From Veillonella dispar (GTDB lineage Bacteria > Bacillota > Negativicutes > Veillonellales > Veillonellaceae): a DNA stretch of 64,000 nt. The stretch spans positions 1,865,001-1,929,000 of the forward strand of contig NZ_LR134375.1 of NCBI RefSeq assembly GCF_900637515.1, written 5' to 3'. Positions 8,601 through 16,348 of this stretch are shown here, one piece after another (position 1 is the stretch's first letter; the number at the start of each line of letters is the position of its first letter). The notes under the pieces are model-generated. The model saw only the letters and a program-made list of their open reading frames with translations, did no database searches and was not told the DNA's origin. Position numbers and translations under genes: made by a program.

Positions 8601-10188
8601 AGCTGTATAACAATTGTGGTTTATCAGACAAGATAGCAAGTGGAGCATCGGCACCCATTGCACCTACAGGGTCTTTACCATCTTTCGCCATAGGTACGAT
8701 CATACGTACAAGATCTTCTTGAGTATAACCAAAGGCTTGTTGCTTTTGGAACAAATCTTCTACTTTTGGAATATCGCTTTCATCAGCTTGCGTAATTTCA
8801 GACAAGTGGATTACGTGCTCTTTTACCCATTCATCATATGGCAATTCAGTAGCAACGCGTTGTTTGATTTCTTCGTCGGAAATAATACGTTGTTCCTCTG
8901 TATCGATGAGAAGCATTTTGCCTGGCTCCAAACGACCTTTAGCGCGAATATTTTCAGCATTTTCGTTTACTACACCCACTTCGGACGCCATGATAACGCG
9001 ATCATCAGTTGTTACATAGTAACGAGCAGGACGTAAACCATTACGGTCAAGTACGCCACCGATAACAGTACCATCAGTAAAGCCCATAGCGGCAGGACCA
9101 TCCCATGGTTCCATCATGAAGCTATTGAACTCATAGAAGTCATGTTTTTCTTGGCTCATGAGATTATTGCGTTCCCAAGGTTCAGGAATCATCATCATAA
9201 TCGCATGAGGCAAGGAACGACCTGTCATGTGCAAGAATTCCAAAGTATTGTCGAACATAGCGGAGTCAGAACCGCTATCATCTACTACAGGGAATACCTT
9301 TTTAATATCTGGGAATAATGGAGATTCCGCTTTGCCTTCACGAGCATTGATCCAGTTTACGTTACCACGGATTGTGTTGATTTCACCATTATGCACTAAG
9401 AAACGGTTAGGATGCGCCCGAGCCCAGCTTGGGAATGTATTCGTACTGAAACGAGAGTGAACCATAGCCAATGCAGATGTAAAGTCAAGGTCACTCAAAT
9501 CAAGGTAGAAGTCACGCAATTGACCAGGTGTTAACATACCTTTATATACGATTGTTTTAGAGGACAAGGATGCAATATAGAAATCACTAGATAATTCCTT
9601 GCTCAATGGAACAATGCGTTTTTCTGCTAATTTACGAATAATATATAATTTACGTTCAAATTCTTTATTATTAGTTACGTCTGGGCCTTTACCGATGAGG
9701 ATTTGAATCATCCAAGGGCGAATGGCAGCTGCTTCTTTACCAACTTTTGTACCATCAACTGGCACTTCGCGCCAACCGAGAACAACTTGGCCTTCTTCGC
9801 GTACAACCTCTTCGAAAATGCGTTTTTGCTCGTTACGGAGGCTTTCATATTTATGGGCAAATATCATACCTACGCCGTACTCACCAGCTGCAGGCAAGTT
9901 GATACCAAGCACTTCGCATTCGCGTTTGAAAAACTCATGAGGAATTTGTACCAAAATACCGGCACCATCCCCTGTGTCCTTATCGGCACCAGCACCACCA
10001 CGGTGTTCAAGGCGCTCTAAAATACGCAAACCATCATCGATAATATCGTGGGATTTTTTACCTTTAATATTAACGACAAAGCCCATGCCGCACGCATCCT
10101 TTTCAAATTGGCTGCTGTACATACCATTAGCTTCTAGTCTAGCTTGATCTAGACATTGTTGCTCGATTGTGCTCTGATTCCTATCCAT
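5605..10188 (-). CDS. gltB: Glutamate synthase large subunit
   Basis: Catalytic subunit of NADPH glutamate synthase, which converts glutamine plus 2-oxoglutarate to two glutamates for ammonia assimilation in the cytoplasm. Domain order is complete: an N-terminal class II amidotransferase whose nucleophile is the Cys of KDACGMGFV (residue 33 from the chosen start, so a 32-residue propeptide would be removed), a central domain, the FMN-binding synthase domain with the 3Fe-4S motif CKMARVCNLNTC, and the C-terminal GXGXG helix domain. I chose ATG 10188: AAGGAG lies 8 bases upstream, whereas a GTG at 10197 lies too close. Length about 1527 is normal. No small subunit (gltD) is adjacent, so it is either elsewhere or replaced. 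Confidence 0.97.
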   Translation of the reverse strand: MDRNQSTIEQQCLDQARLEANGMYSSQFEKDACGMGFVVNIKGKKSHDIIDDGLRILERLEHRGGAGADKDTGDGAGILVQIPHEFFKRECEVLGINLPAAGEYGVGMIFAHKYESLRNEQKRIFEEVVREEGQVVLGWREVPVDGTKVGKEAAAIRPWMIQILIGKGPDVTNNKEFERKLYIIRKLAEKRIVPLSKELSSDFYIASLSSKTIVYKGMLTPGQLRDFYLDLSDLDFTSALAMVHSRFSTNTFPSWARAHPNRFLVHNGEINTIRGNVNWINAREGKAESPLFPDIKKVFPVVDDSGSDSAMFDNTLEFLHMTGRSLPHAIMMMIPEPWERNNLMSQEKHDFYEFNSFMMEPWDGPAAMGFTDGTVIGGVLDRNGLRPARYYVTTDDRVIMASEVGVVNENAENIRAKGRLEPGKMLLIDTEEQRIISDEEIKQRVATELPYDEWVKEHVIHLSEITQADESDIPKVEDLFQKQQAFGYTQEDLVRMIVPMAKDGKDPVGAMGADAPLAILSDKPQLLYSYFKQMFAQVTNPPIDSIREEMVTSTRVMLGNSGNLTDPNKAGTYALSMRTPILTNQELASIKALDCRRMKSVTLPILFDPTKGADGLRDALNELCEKAEEAARTEQNVLILSDRGVDENHAPIPALLAVAAVHNHLIRKVLRTEIGLILESGEPREVHHFCTLIGYGVTAINPYLALETVRDLQARKRLGDITPEQAEKNYIKAAVGGIMKVMSKMGISTVRSYHGAQIFEALGLNTNFINKFFVNTPTRIGGIGLVGVANEALARYDRAFKSDESVLEPGGWYGPVKDGEEHLFNPKTIDLLQESLINGDYAKYKEYSKAIRNDYHVTLRSLMELNYPVGGGIPIEEVEPEESIVKRFKAGAMSYGAISKEAHETIAIAMNRLGSTSNSGEGGEDVARFKPLPNGDSMNSEVKQIASGRFGVTANYLIHAKELQIKCAQGAKPGEGGQLPGKKVYPEIGKARHSTPGVELVSPPPHHDIYSIEDLAELIYDLKCINKDARISVKLTSEAGVGTIAAGVAKAKADNILISGYDGGTGAAGRTSVKHAGVPWELGLSETHQTLMLNRLRDRVKLEVDSKLMTGFDVAVAAMLGAELFGFGTLPLVAVGCKMARVCNLNTCPYGVATQDEKLRARFTGKPEYVENLMIFIARELREIMARLGIRSVAELVGRIDLVRQKSQDDNFKLSRVDLKRVLFHPYIDASVGHMHMVDQDHELERTLDMSKLLRMCRPAIEDQKPIRAKLAINNINRVVGTLVGSEVTRRYGESGLPDNTIKLNFEGSAGQSFGAFIPKGMTLELEGDANDYLGKGLSGGTITVYPPKKSIFEADENILIGNVAFYGATSGTSYINGVAGERFAVRNSGITAVVEGVGDHGCEYMTGGEVLVLGKIGRNFAAGMSGGYAYILDCDERYVNTGLVELRPANNDDLKRIKELVEQHVLHTNSAKGRHILENWNNFVNRFTKVVPVAYEEMHAAIERYKEQGLSLEEAQLAAFKEKYAK

Positions 10189-10219
10189 AACGTGCACTCC
10201 TTCATATCACTTGATCAAT

Positions 10220-10253
10220 CCAAGCTCTGCGGCATCGTTCCGTTCGGTCTTGG
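10220..10253 (-). promoter_or_regulatory. Possible structured leader before gltB
   Basis: On the minus strand CCAAG and CTTGG enclose a GC-rich segment with further short complementary runs, ending about 30 bases before the gltB start. A folded leader is possible, but I recognise no riboswitch class here. Weak evidence. Confidence 0.25.
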
Positions 10254-10340
10254 TGAAAGTATAACTATAAACTACTTCTAAAGAATCCATTCTGTAGTGA
10301 TATTATCGGCTGTAACCGTCCATATCCTCATCTAAATTTT

Positions 10341-10356
10341 AAATTCTATAGAATTT
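10341..10356. promoter_or_regulatory. Perfect 16-bp palindrome upstream of gltB (candidate operator)
   Basis: AAATTCTATAGAATTT reads the same on both strands and lies just downstream of a possible TATACT -10 box on the minus strand, about 155 bases before gltB. A dimeric repressor site is a reasonable guess; no specific regulator is implied. Confidence 0.35.
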
Positions 10357-10401
10357 TTGTCTATACATAGTATACTCCTGTCCACTGTGAATTGAAAATA
10401 T

Positions 10402-10440
10402 AAAAAAAACATAGTCCATGACTTTAAGTCATAGACTATG
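10402..10440 (-). terminator. Terminator of the acetyltransferase-rluA operon
   Basis: CATAGTC...GACTATG plus an inner ATGACTT/AAGTCAT pair form a stem with one mismatch, followed on the minus strand by eight T residues. It lies 180 bases after the rluA stop codon. Confidence 0.75.
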
Positions 10441-10485
10441 CATTTTTATCACTATTGTTTTTTGTATACACGAATACACAATCAT

Positions 10486-10581
10486 CAATTGAGCTTTTTT
10501 TGTTTTACGTGGCACGCTCTGTGACCACATCTAGCAATTGAGCTTTCTTTATTTTACGTGGCATGCTCTATGACCACATCT
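10486..10581. repeat. Two direct repeats of about 46 bp, period 49 bp
   Basis: Copies begin at 10486 and 10535 with CAATTGAGCTTT, run through TTTTACGTGGCA and end GACCACATCT; only a few bases differ. Each copy holds an imperfect GTGGCA...TGACCAC inverted repeat. They lie between the rluA stop codon and its terminator, within the 424-bp gap before gltB. The remainder of that gap holds the terminator, the palindrome and the leader listed separately. Confidence 0.85.
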
Positions 10582-10621
10582 TCATTTAGATTATAGTTGA
10601 TGATACTTATAAAAGCAATTA

Positions 10622-11491
10622 CTATTTTTCACGACCAAAATCATCCCCTACTTCACAGGTTACCGTCATAGCCTCGTCCTTACCATAGGGTACAAAGGTG
10701 AGTTCTGACGCATGTAAGCATTGACGTGTATAAGGTTTATTGCGTGTCCCATACATGGCATCTCCCACAATAGGATGACCAATGTGTTCCATGTGCACGC
10801 GGATTTGATGTGTTCTACCGGTTAATAATTTGAACTTCAATAGCGTATGTTCGCCTTCGTGACCAAGAACGGTATATTCCGTTTGAGCCGGTTGACCAAA
10901 TTCATCGATGACACGGCGATTATCAAATACTGGATCTACACCGATAGGTGCATCGACAACACCATCTGAGTTAATGCGACCTTCTACAAGACCAGTATAG
11001 ATGCGATCGATACGACCAGCTTGTAATTCATCAGTGTAATATTGCTGAGCTTCCTTTGTTTTACCAAAGAGAATACAACCAGATGTGTCTCGGTCAAGAC
11101 GATGTACAGGGCGTACCTTGTGAACTACACCTTTTTTCGCATAATACCCAGCCACATAGTTACTCAATGTACCAGATTTAGTTTGTCCCGCTGGATGAAC
11201 AAGCATGAATGGAGCTTTATCAACCACCAAAGTATGAGCATCTTCGTAGAGAACTGTAATTGGACCTTTTTCTACATCGACGCCATAGTCCTTATCCTGT
11301 GGTAATTCCAAAGTTAATACATCACCCTTTTTGAGGGAACGCTGGGAATGGGCTACACGGCTATTTACTTTCACCCGTTTCTTGCGGAACATCATTTGAA
11401 TATCTCGAGAAGATAATGAAAAGCGTTCTTTTACATATTTAGAGACCGTCAATTCTGTCGGTTCTTTCACCGTATACGTTTTCCAGCTCAT
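10622..11491 (-). CDS. RluA family 23S rRNA-type pseudouridine synthase
   Basis: Converts specific uridines to pseudouridine in structured RNA, most likely ribosomal. Residues 1-70 form an S4-like RNA-binding domain (YVKERFSLSSRDIQMMFRKK...), and the catalytic domain carries the family signature HRLDRDTSG near residue 130, whose second Asp is the nucleophile, plus GRTHQIRVHM near 223. The length of 289 is typical. The ATG lies 2 bases from the stop of the upstream acetyltransferase gene, so the two are co-transcribed. The target site (RluD-, RluC- or YlyB-like) cannot be told from the sequence. Confidence 0.92.
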   Translation of the reverse strand: MSWKTYTVKEPTELTVSKYVKERFSLSSRDIQMMFRKKRVKVNSRVAHSQRSLKKGDVLTLELPQDKDYGVDVEKGPITVLYEDAHTLVVDKAPFMLVHPAGQTKSGTLSNYVAGYYAKKGVVHKVRPVHRLDRDTSGCILFGKTKEAQQYYTDELQAGRIDRIYTGLVEGRINSDGVVDAPIGVDPVFDNRRVIDEFGQPAQTEYTVLGHEGEHTLLKFKLLTGRTHQIRVHMEHIGHPIVGDAMYGTRNKPYTRQCLHASELTFVPYGKDEAMTVTCEVGDDFGREK

Positions 11492-11492
11492 A

Positions 11493-12686
11493 TTACCACC
11501 ATTCGTTAATATATGTTTTTTGTTCAGGATAGAGAATATCGAAGAATTCTAGCCATTCCTCATTAGCTGAAAGTTTACCTTCAAAAGCAAGATCACGAGC
11601 GGTTAATGTGCCCATTAAGAGTTGGCTCAAAGCACCGACTTCAACAGTAATATCTACGTCCCCATCTAATGTGTCAGACACCTTTTTAACAGATGGTGTC
11701 AATGCACCGCCATATTGGACTTCATAGCACCCTTCATTCCACTCACAAAGGCTATCTTTCACACCAAAGGTCATTGTAATAGGCATCATCAAAGCCTCTG
11801 GGTTTACAGGAATGGATTCGAAGGCAGCTTTCACATCCACAATACGGCTCATCATGTACGGCATTGTGGAATGTCCGCTTTTACCATCTGGATAGAAGCG
11901 ATAGTATGTATCGTGAAGGCCCTCATTCCAACGAATAGTAGTGCCTTGAGAACGGTGGTTATAGAAGTAGTTCAACAATGCTCGTTGTGCACGACGTGTA
12001 GTATAAACTAATTCGGATACAGGAATTTCAGGTTGACCTAAGCGATATACCGCATAGCCTTCGATAACACCTTCATCATTGCGCACTACAGCGATATTCA
12101 CGCCTTCTGCAAAGAAGCTGCCGAGCAAGCGTTTCCATTCCTTTTCACCGCGTTCAGCATAGCCAGAAAGACGAGCTGTATATGCTTTATATACAGGATC
12201 AAGCAATGTCCATTGGTCAACGCTATTAAGTAAACCAAAGCTCAAGGATTTATCAGTCATAGGGCGCAAGTCCTCAAGAGACATAGCGTTCACCCATTGA
12301 TGTGCATAGAGTTCCCAACCATATTGTTGGTAGAATGCAGCCTTGGAAGGCATTAAAATCGTCAATGCTTGACCGCGGTTGCGAAGTTCTTCAAGAGAAG
12401 ACTTTAGCAAGGCACCACCTACGCCACCACGGCGAGCTGCTGGATGTGTTGCTACGCCAACCATGTAACTTGTAGGCAATACAGCACCACGAACATTGAT
12501 ATTATATTGACGCAAATGAACGGTACTCAACAATTGACCTTGTTCGAGACCAACCATTGTGTTTTCTGGTTCATAGCAATTGGTAAAGTAATATTGGAAG
12601 AATGGGTCTTCCTTTGGTTCAAAGCAGTACGACCATAGATTTTCTACATGTGGCGTATCTTGAGCCGTTGCAATTCTAAATTCCAT
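11493..12686 (-). CDS. Eis-like GNAT family N-acetyltransferase
   Basis: Acetyl-CoA-dependent transferase of the Eis type. The N-terminal GNAT domain shows the acetyl-CoA loop VATHPAARRGGVGGALL (about residues 78-94), a second GNAT-like part follows (KEWKRLLGSFFAEG onward), and the C-terminal 110 residues resemble the sterol-carrier-like domain of Eis. I chose ATG 12686 with GAGGA seven bases upstream rather than an upstream GTG at 12716 that lacks a site. Eis enzymes acetylate amines including aminoglycosides, but the substrate here is unknown. A run of ten ATCGC units lies 45-94 bases upstream of the start. Confidence 0.85.
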   Translation of the reverse strand: MEFRIATAQDTPHVENLWSYCFEPKEDPFFQYYFTNCYEPENTMVGLEQGQLLSTVHLRQYNINVRGAVLPTSYMVGVATHPAARRGGVGGALLKSSLEELRNRGQALTILMPSKAAFYQQYGWELYAHQWVNAMSLEDLRPMTDKSLSFGLLNSVDQWTLLDPVYKAYTARLSGYAERGEKEWKRLLGSFFAEGVNIAVVRNDEGVIEGYAVYRLGQPEIPVSELVYTTRRAQRALLNYFYNHRSQGTTIRWNEGLHDTYYRFYPDGKSGHSTMPYMMSRIVDVKAAFESIPVNPEALMMPITMTFGVKDSLCEWNEGCYEVQYGGALTPSVKKVSDTLDGDVDITVEVGALSQLLMGTLTARDLAFEGKLSANEEWLEFFDILYPEQKTYINEWW

Positions 12687-12730
12687 AAGTATATCCTCGT
12701 TATAGTAATAAACCACTTTCTATCTGTTAC

Positions 12731-12780
12731 ATCGCATCGCATCGCATCGCATCGCATCGCATCGCATCGCATCGCATCGC
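12731..12780. repeat. Simple sequence repeat (ATCGC)10
   Basis: Exactly ten uninterrupted copies of ATCGC, GCGAT on the minus strand, in the 5' region of the acetyltransferase gene. Pentanucleotide tracts of this length slip during replication, so copy number probably varies between cells. A minus-strand ATG at 12783 opens an 18-codon frame through the tract that ends at TAA just after it with ten copies. Confidence 0.95.
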
Positions 12781-12833
12781 CATGATGATACAAAATATAC
12801 AGTCAAATAGATAGGCTAACACTTCTATTATAA

Positions 12834-12869
12834 CAAAAAGAGCTATGAAGCACATCGGCTTCATAGCTC
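12834..12869 (-). terminator. Terminator of the DUF2156 gene
   Basis: GAGCTATGAAGC and GCTTCATAGCTC form a 12-bp perfect stem followed on the minus strand by TTTTTG, just past the stop codon at 12876. Confidence 0.85.
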
Positions 12870-12875
12870 AGATTT

Positions 12876-13811
12876 TTATTTACCGCCTGTCGCATTGTCT
12901 GCTTCGTTAGCATATACTGCGTCGTATTTTTCAGCAAAGTGATCTGGATTGTAAGATTCTTTTGCTTGGCGAAGACCAGGCAAGCCCATATCTTCTTCAC
13001 GGTTAATGAATTCTACATCGCTAAATTCATGACGAATGAATTCATTATTGATAGCTTGGTACAAACCACGGATATCTGGATTTGCTTTTTCAATGTGAAT
13101 CAACGCCATTTTATCATTCAACAATTCACCGATACTGAAGGCTTCAACGCGGCCAAACAATTTGATGGCGCCACCTTTAAGGCCTAACGCCTCCCAATTA
13201 TCGAATAACAAGTTGATAGCTACCAATTCATCTTCGATACCTTCTTCATGATGAGTTTCTACCCAAGATGCTGCTGTTTCGCGGCACAATGGAATGATAT
13301 CTTCAGTGATTGGCATATATTCATAGTTAGAATATTGCATACGGAATTGATTCAAATGGTTTTTCTTTTGACGGAATTTCTTACCAGACAAGTTGATAAG
13401 ATCTTCAGACTTATAAATGTATTCGTAGTTGTCGCGGTCAGGTGTAAATTCATAACGACCAGGACATAACTCTTCCATACGCTCTTTTACAACTTTGCTA
13501 ACACCTTTGAAAAGGAATGGCAAATTATTTTCTACGAACCATTCTTTAGCGCGTAACAAACCATCAAGGAACTTTGCATCTTTACCGGCAAACGGAGGTA
13601 ATAGGAATGGTTCACGTTTACCGCCACCTTGGATGTACAATACACCGTTTTCCTCAGCCCAACGAATACCATACGCCTCTTGCCACATAAATAATGTAGT
13701 AAAGCAATTATCAGATGCTTCGTAATGATGTTGTTCAAAATATTTATCGATTAATGGTTTGTCTCTTAGTTCAAAACGTTTAAATTCTAAAATAATAATC
13801 CCTCCTATCAA
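12876..13811 (-). CDS. DUF2156 protein (phosphatidylglycerol lysyltransferase C-terminal-like)
   Basis: About 305-311 residues with the paired acyltransferase-like fold of the LPG_synthase_C/DUF2156 family: an N-terminal half (NCFTTLFMWQEAYGIRW near 35-51) and a C-terminal half containing KKFRQKKNHLNQFRM and FINREEDMGLPGLRQAKESY (near 271-290), the latter being the most conserved part. Stand-alone members lack the membrane flippase half of MprF and act on unknown, possibly aminoacyl-tRNA-derived, substrates. The start is unclear: the frame allows TTG 13811, but the only strong Shine-Dalgarno (AGGAGGG) lies inside the frame and is best spaced for ATT codons at 13791-13796. No in-frame ATG, GTG or other TTG is nearby. 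Confidence 0.85.
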   Translation of the reverse strand: MIGGIIILEFKRFELRDKPLIDKYFEQHHYEASDNCFTTLFMWQEAYGIRWAEENGVLYIQGGGKREPFLLPPFAGKDAKFLDGLLRAKEWFVENNLPFLFKGVSKVVKERMEELCPGRYEFTPDRDNYEYIYKSEDLINLSGKKFRQKKNHLNQFRMQYSNYEYMPITEDIIPLCRETAASWVETHHEEGIEDELVAINLLFDNWEALGLKGGAIKLFGRVEAFSIGELLNDKMALIHIEKANPDIRGLYQAINNEFIRHEFSDVEFINREEDMGLPGLRQAKESYNPDHFAEKYDAVYANEADNATGGK

Positions 13812-13863
13812 ATTCCTCGGTCGAGGTGTTTACCATTGGTACCTATAACCACATGGTTCTTCA

Positions 13864-14982
13864 TTATAATTTAACAGATTCACCTAATTCAAAGTTTCCG
13901 TCGGTTGTAATTACCTTATCTCCTTCGTTTAGGCCTGAAATAATTGCTACATCATCGTCTTCTGTCATACCGACCTCAACGACACGTACGTCAACTGTAT
14001 TATTTTCGGTCAATACATATACGTATTTGCCGTCTTGGTTTTCGCGAACCGCTTTGCTTGGTACAGTGAGCATCTTCGCTTTTATATCTGACTCGATGAT
14101 GAGCGTATAGAACTCGCCAGCCTTGATAAGGCCTTTGTCATTGTTGAAAGTAGCTTTCACAAGAACACTTGGTACATTTTCTGGCTGTGTTACATCTACA
14201 TAGGTCAATTCGCCAGGTAATTCTTGGTCGCCTACCTTGAGGAGTACCTTAATCCCCTTTTTAGCGTCAGGTGTGCCTAACTTCATCGCCGCATCACGAG
14301 GAATGCTAAGGGATGCTACCATCGGTGTAGATTGTTGAATCATCATGAATGGACGATCTGCAATCGCCATTTGACGGTCTTCATTGTAAATAGCTGTTAC
14401 CGTACCAGCTATAGGCGCTACAATTGTAGATGCTGCCATTTGTGCAGATACTTGAGCGATTTGAGCCTCAATAGCCGCCGTATTAGCACCACCGCCGCCA
14501 CCGCCAGTTGTTACTGTCGTAGTTTGTGGCTGAGACCGCTCTACAATGCGATCATATTCTTTTTGAGTAATCATGCCCGCTTCGCGCATCTTCTGAGCTT
14601 GTGCCAATTGAGCACTATCTACAGACGCTGCTGTCGTAGTTGTCACAGACGTCGCATAGGACTGAGCTGAGGCTTGCGCTAACTGACCTTGTAAGGATGC
14701 TAGCTGTTGCTGTAAAGCCGATGTATCTACAGTGGCCAAGACTTGACCTTGTTGTACTTGGTCGCCTACTTTCACAGCATATGCGACCTGCCCCGTCAAC
14801 GTCGGCGTTACCGTCGCCTTATTGAGAGCTGTTACATTGGCGTCATTATGGATCTGCAGTGGCATATCCTTGTATGTTACATCAGCAACGGATACCGTTT
14901 TCGTACCGCAACCAGCGATGGCCAAGGCCATCATCACAACACCAAGCATAGCAACTACAGAATAAATTCGTTTTAATTTCAT
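13864..14982 (-). CDS. RND/HlyD-type efflux adaptor lipoprotein (membrane fusion protein)
   Basis: Periplasmic adaptor that would connect an inner-membrane pump to an outer-membrane channel. A lipoprotein signal ends at AIAGC with Cys 25, then come the first barrel/lipoyl half (VGDQVQQGQVLATVD), a coiled-coil hairpin rich in Gln/Ala with a Gly6 insert at about 164-169, the second lipoyl half (IVAPIAGTVTAIYNED) and beta-barrel and membrane-proximal domains (VPSKAVRENQDGKYVYVL). I chose ATG 14982, with AGGAAG upstream, over TTG 15015 and ATG 15000. The usual neighbours, an RND or MacB pump and an outer-membrane factor, are absent, so its partner is unknown. Confidence 0.88.
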   Translation of the reverse strand: MKLKRIYSVVAMLGVVMMALAIAGCGTKTVSVADVTYKDMPLQIHNDANVTALNKATVTPTLTGQVAYAVKVGDQVQQGQVLATVDTSALQQQLASLQGQLAQASAQSYATSVTTTTAASVDSAQLAQAQKMREAGMITQKEYDRIVERSQPQTTTVTTGGGGGGANTAAIEAQIAQVSAQMAASTIVAPIAGTVTAIYNEDRQMAIADRPFMMIQQSTPMVASLSIPRDAAMKLGTPDAKKGIKVLLKVGDQELPGELTYVDVTQPENVPSVLVKATFNNDKGLIKAGEFYTLIIESDIKAKMLTVPSKAVRENQDGKYVYVLTENNTVDVRVVEVGMTEDDDVAIISGLNEGDKVITTDGNFELGESVKL

Positions 14983-15093
14983 TCTGTCACTTCCTGTCAT
15001 ATTGATTTTTATCAATACCTTAGTATATCATAAAATCAATTAGAATTGTATGAAAGCTAATTCCTTTAATTAATGGATATAACGGAGGTTCTC

Positions 15094-15945
15094 ATGGAAG
15101 AACGGATGGATTTTAGAATTTTAAATAACGGTAGCTTTATTCCCTCTATCGGTTATGGTACCTACAAAACAGGTAGCGAAGGAGAAACAGAACAAGCCGT
15201 AACTAATGCATTAAACGTAGGTTATCGATTACTCGATACAGCTGCCTACTACGGCAACGAAGAGGCCGTTGGCAGAGGTATCAAAGCATCTGGCGTTAAA
15301 CGTACTGACATCGTTATTACCACAAAAATTTGGCATACCGACGCAGGCTACGATAATACGATGCGTGCTGTTGAAAGCTCCTTGAAAAAATTAGACACTA
15401 ATTATATCGATATTATGCTCGTACATCAACCCCTTGGCGACTATTACGGTTCTTGGCGCGCCATGGAAGAGTTATACGACCAAAACGTATTGCGCGGGTT
15501 AGGCCTATCTAACTTTTACGAAGATCGCTTAATCGACTTGCTATATCACTGCAATGTGAAACCTGTGGTGAACCAAATTGAATGTCATCCATTCAACCAA
15601 CGCCAATCTCTTATTCAATTGATGAGAAAGCATCAAGTAGTGGGCATGGCTTGGTCTCCATTCACCCGTGACCGCCAACCTATTTTTGACCATCCTATCA
15701 TCAAAAGCTTGGCTGAAAAATACGGCGTGTCTAAACATCAAATCATCTTGCGTTGGCACATTCAACGTGGCATCATTCCATTGCCAAAGGCAAATAATGT
15801 AAGTCACATGGAAGCCAACTTCGATGTATTCGATTTCAAACTTACAAACATCGACATGGACGTTATGGAACTATTAGATCAACAAGACTTCTTGGAAGAT
15901 CACCATACAGCGCCAGGTCTAGAAAGACTATTACAACTAAGATAA
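15094..15945 (+). CDS. Aldo/keto reductase
   Basis: NADPH-dependent carbonyl reductase with a TIM-barrel fold, cytoplasmic. The catalytic tetrad is visible: Asp and Tyr in LDTAAYYGNEEAVG, Lys in TTKIWHTD and His in MLVHQPLGDYYGSW. The NADP-binding end shows LPKANNVSHMEANFDVFDF. Start chosen at ATG 15094 because GGAGG lies 5 bases upstream; the ATG at 15073 lies ahead of that site. The length of 283 residues is normal. It is divergent from the adaptor gene and ends at a bidirectional terminator. The physiological substrate is unknown. Confidence 0.92.
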   Translation: MEERMDFRILNNGSFIPSIGYGTYKTGSEGETEQAVTNALNVGYRLLDTAAYYGNEEAVGRGIKASGVKRTDIVITTKIWHTDAGYDNTMRAVESSLKKLDTNYIDIMLVHQPLGDYYGSWRAMEELYDQNVLRGLGLSNFYEDRLIDLLYHCNVKPVVNQIECHPFNQRQSLIQLMRKHQVVGMAWSPFTRDRQPIFDHPIIKSLAEKYGVSKHQIILRWHIQRGIIPLPKANNVSHMEANFDVFDFKLTNIDMDVMELLDQQDFLEDHHTAPGLERLLQLR

Positions 15946-15950
15946 AAAGA

Positions 15951-15996
15951 AAACCACTTATATCTCCCTTCTTTTAGGAATAGATATAAGTGGTTT
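15951..15996. terminator. Bidirectional terminator between aldo/keto reductase and azlD
   Basis: A 15-bp perfect stem (AAACCACTTATATCT with AGATATAAGTGGTTT) with A/T-rich ends serves the convergent genes on both sides. Confidence 0.85.
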
Positions 15997-16009
15997 ATTT
16001 TATTGTAAT

Positions 16010-16348
16010 TTATTTAGGCACATTAAAGACAGCTTGTATAAGGATCATGTACACTACAGTGCCCGCCCCAATGGATATAAGCATATTTCGCTTCCATAGA
16101 TGTAAGCCTACGGTAACAACCAATGCAATCAATTCAGGTATGCCATATGGATACGATAGGACGACAGTTTCTTTAAAAGTATATACAACGAGCATCCCCA
16201 TCACAGAGGCAGGTAGCGCTTTACCAAGATAGAGCACAAAGTCTGGTGCCTTTTTACCAGGTGGGAATATAAGAAACGCCCCAAAACGAGTCAATAATGT
16301 ACCTGCTACTACGATAGCAACGGTCATAACCATTTCTATACTAGTCAA
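16010..16348 (-). CDS. azlD: AzlD family branched-chain amino acid exporter, small subunit
   Basis: Small membrane partner of AzlC; the pair exports branched-chain amino acids or analogues in characterised relatives. About 112 residues with three to four hydrophobic segments and the family stretch GTLLTRFGAFLIFP near the N-terminus. I chose TTG 16348 because GGAGG, located within the end of azlC, lies 8 bases upstream; ATG 16333 is the alternative. The frame overlaps the azlC stop by a few bases, so translation is coupled. Confidence 0.85.
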   Translation of the reverse strand: MTSIEMVMTVAIVVAGTLLTRFGAFLIFPPGKKAPDFVLYLGKALPASVMGMLVVYTFKETVVLSYPYGIPELIALVVTVGLHLWKRNMLISIGAGTVVYMILIQAVFNVPK

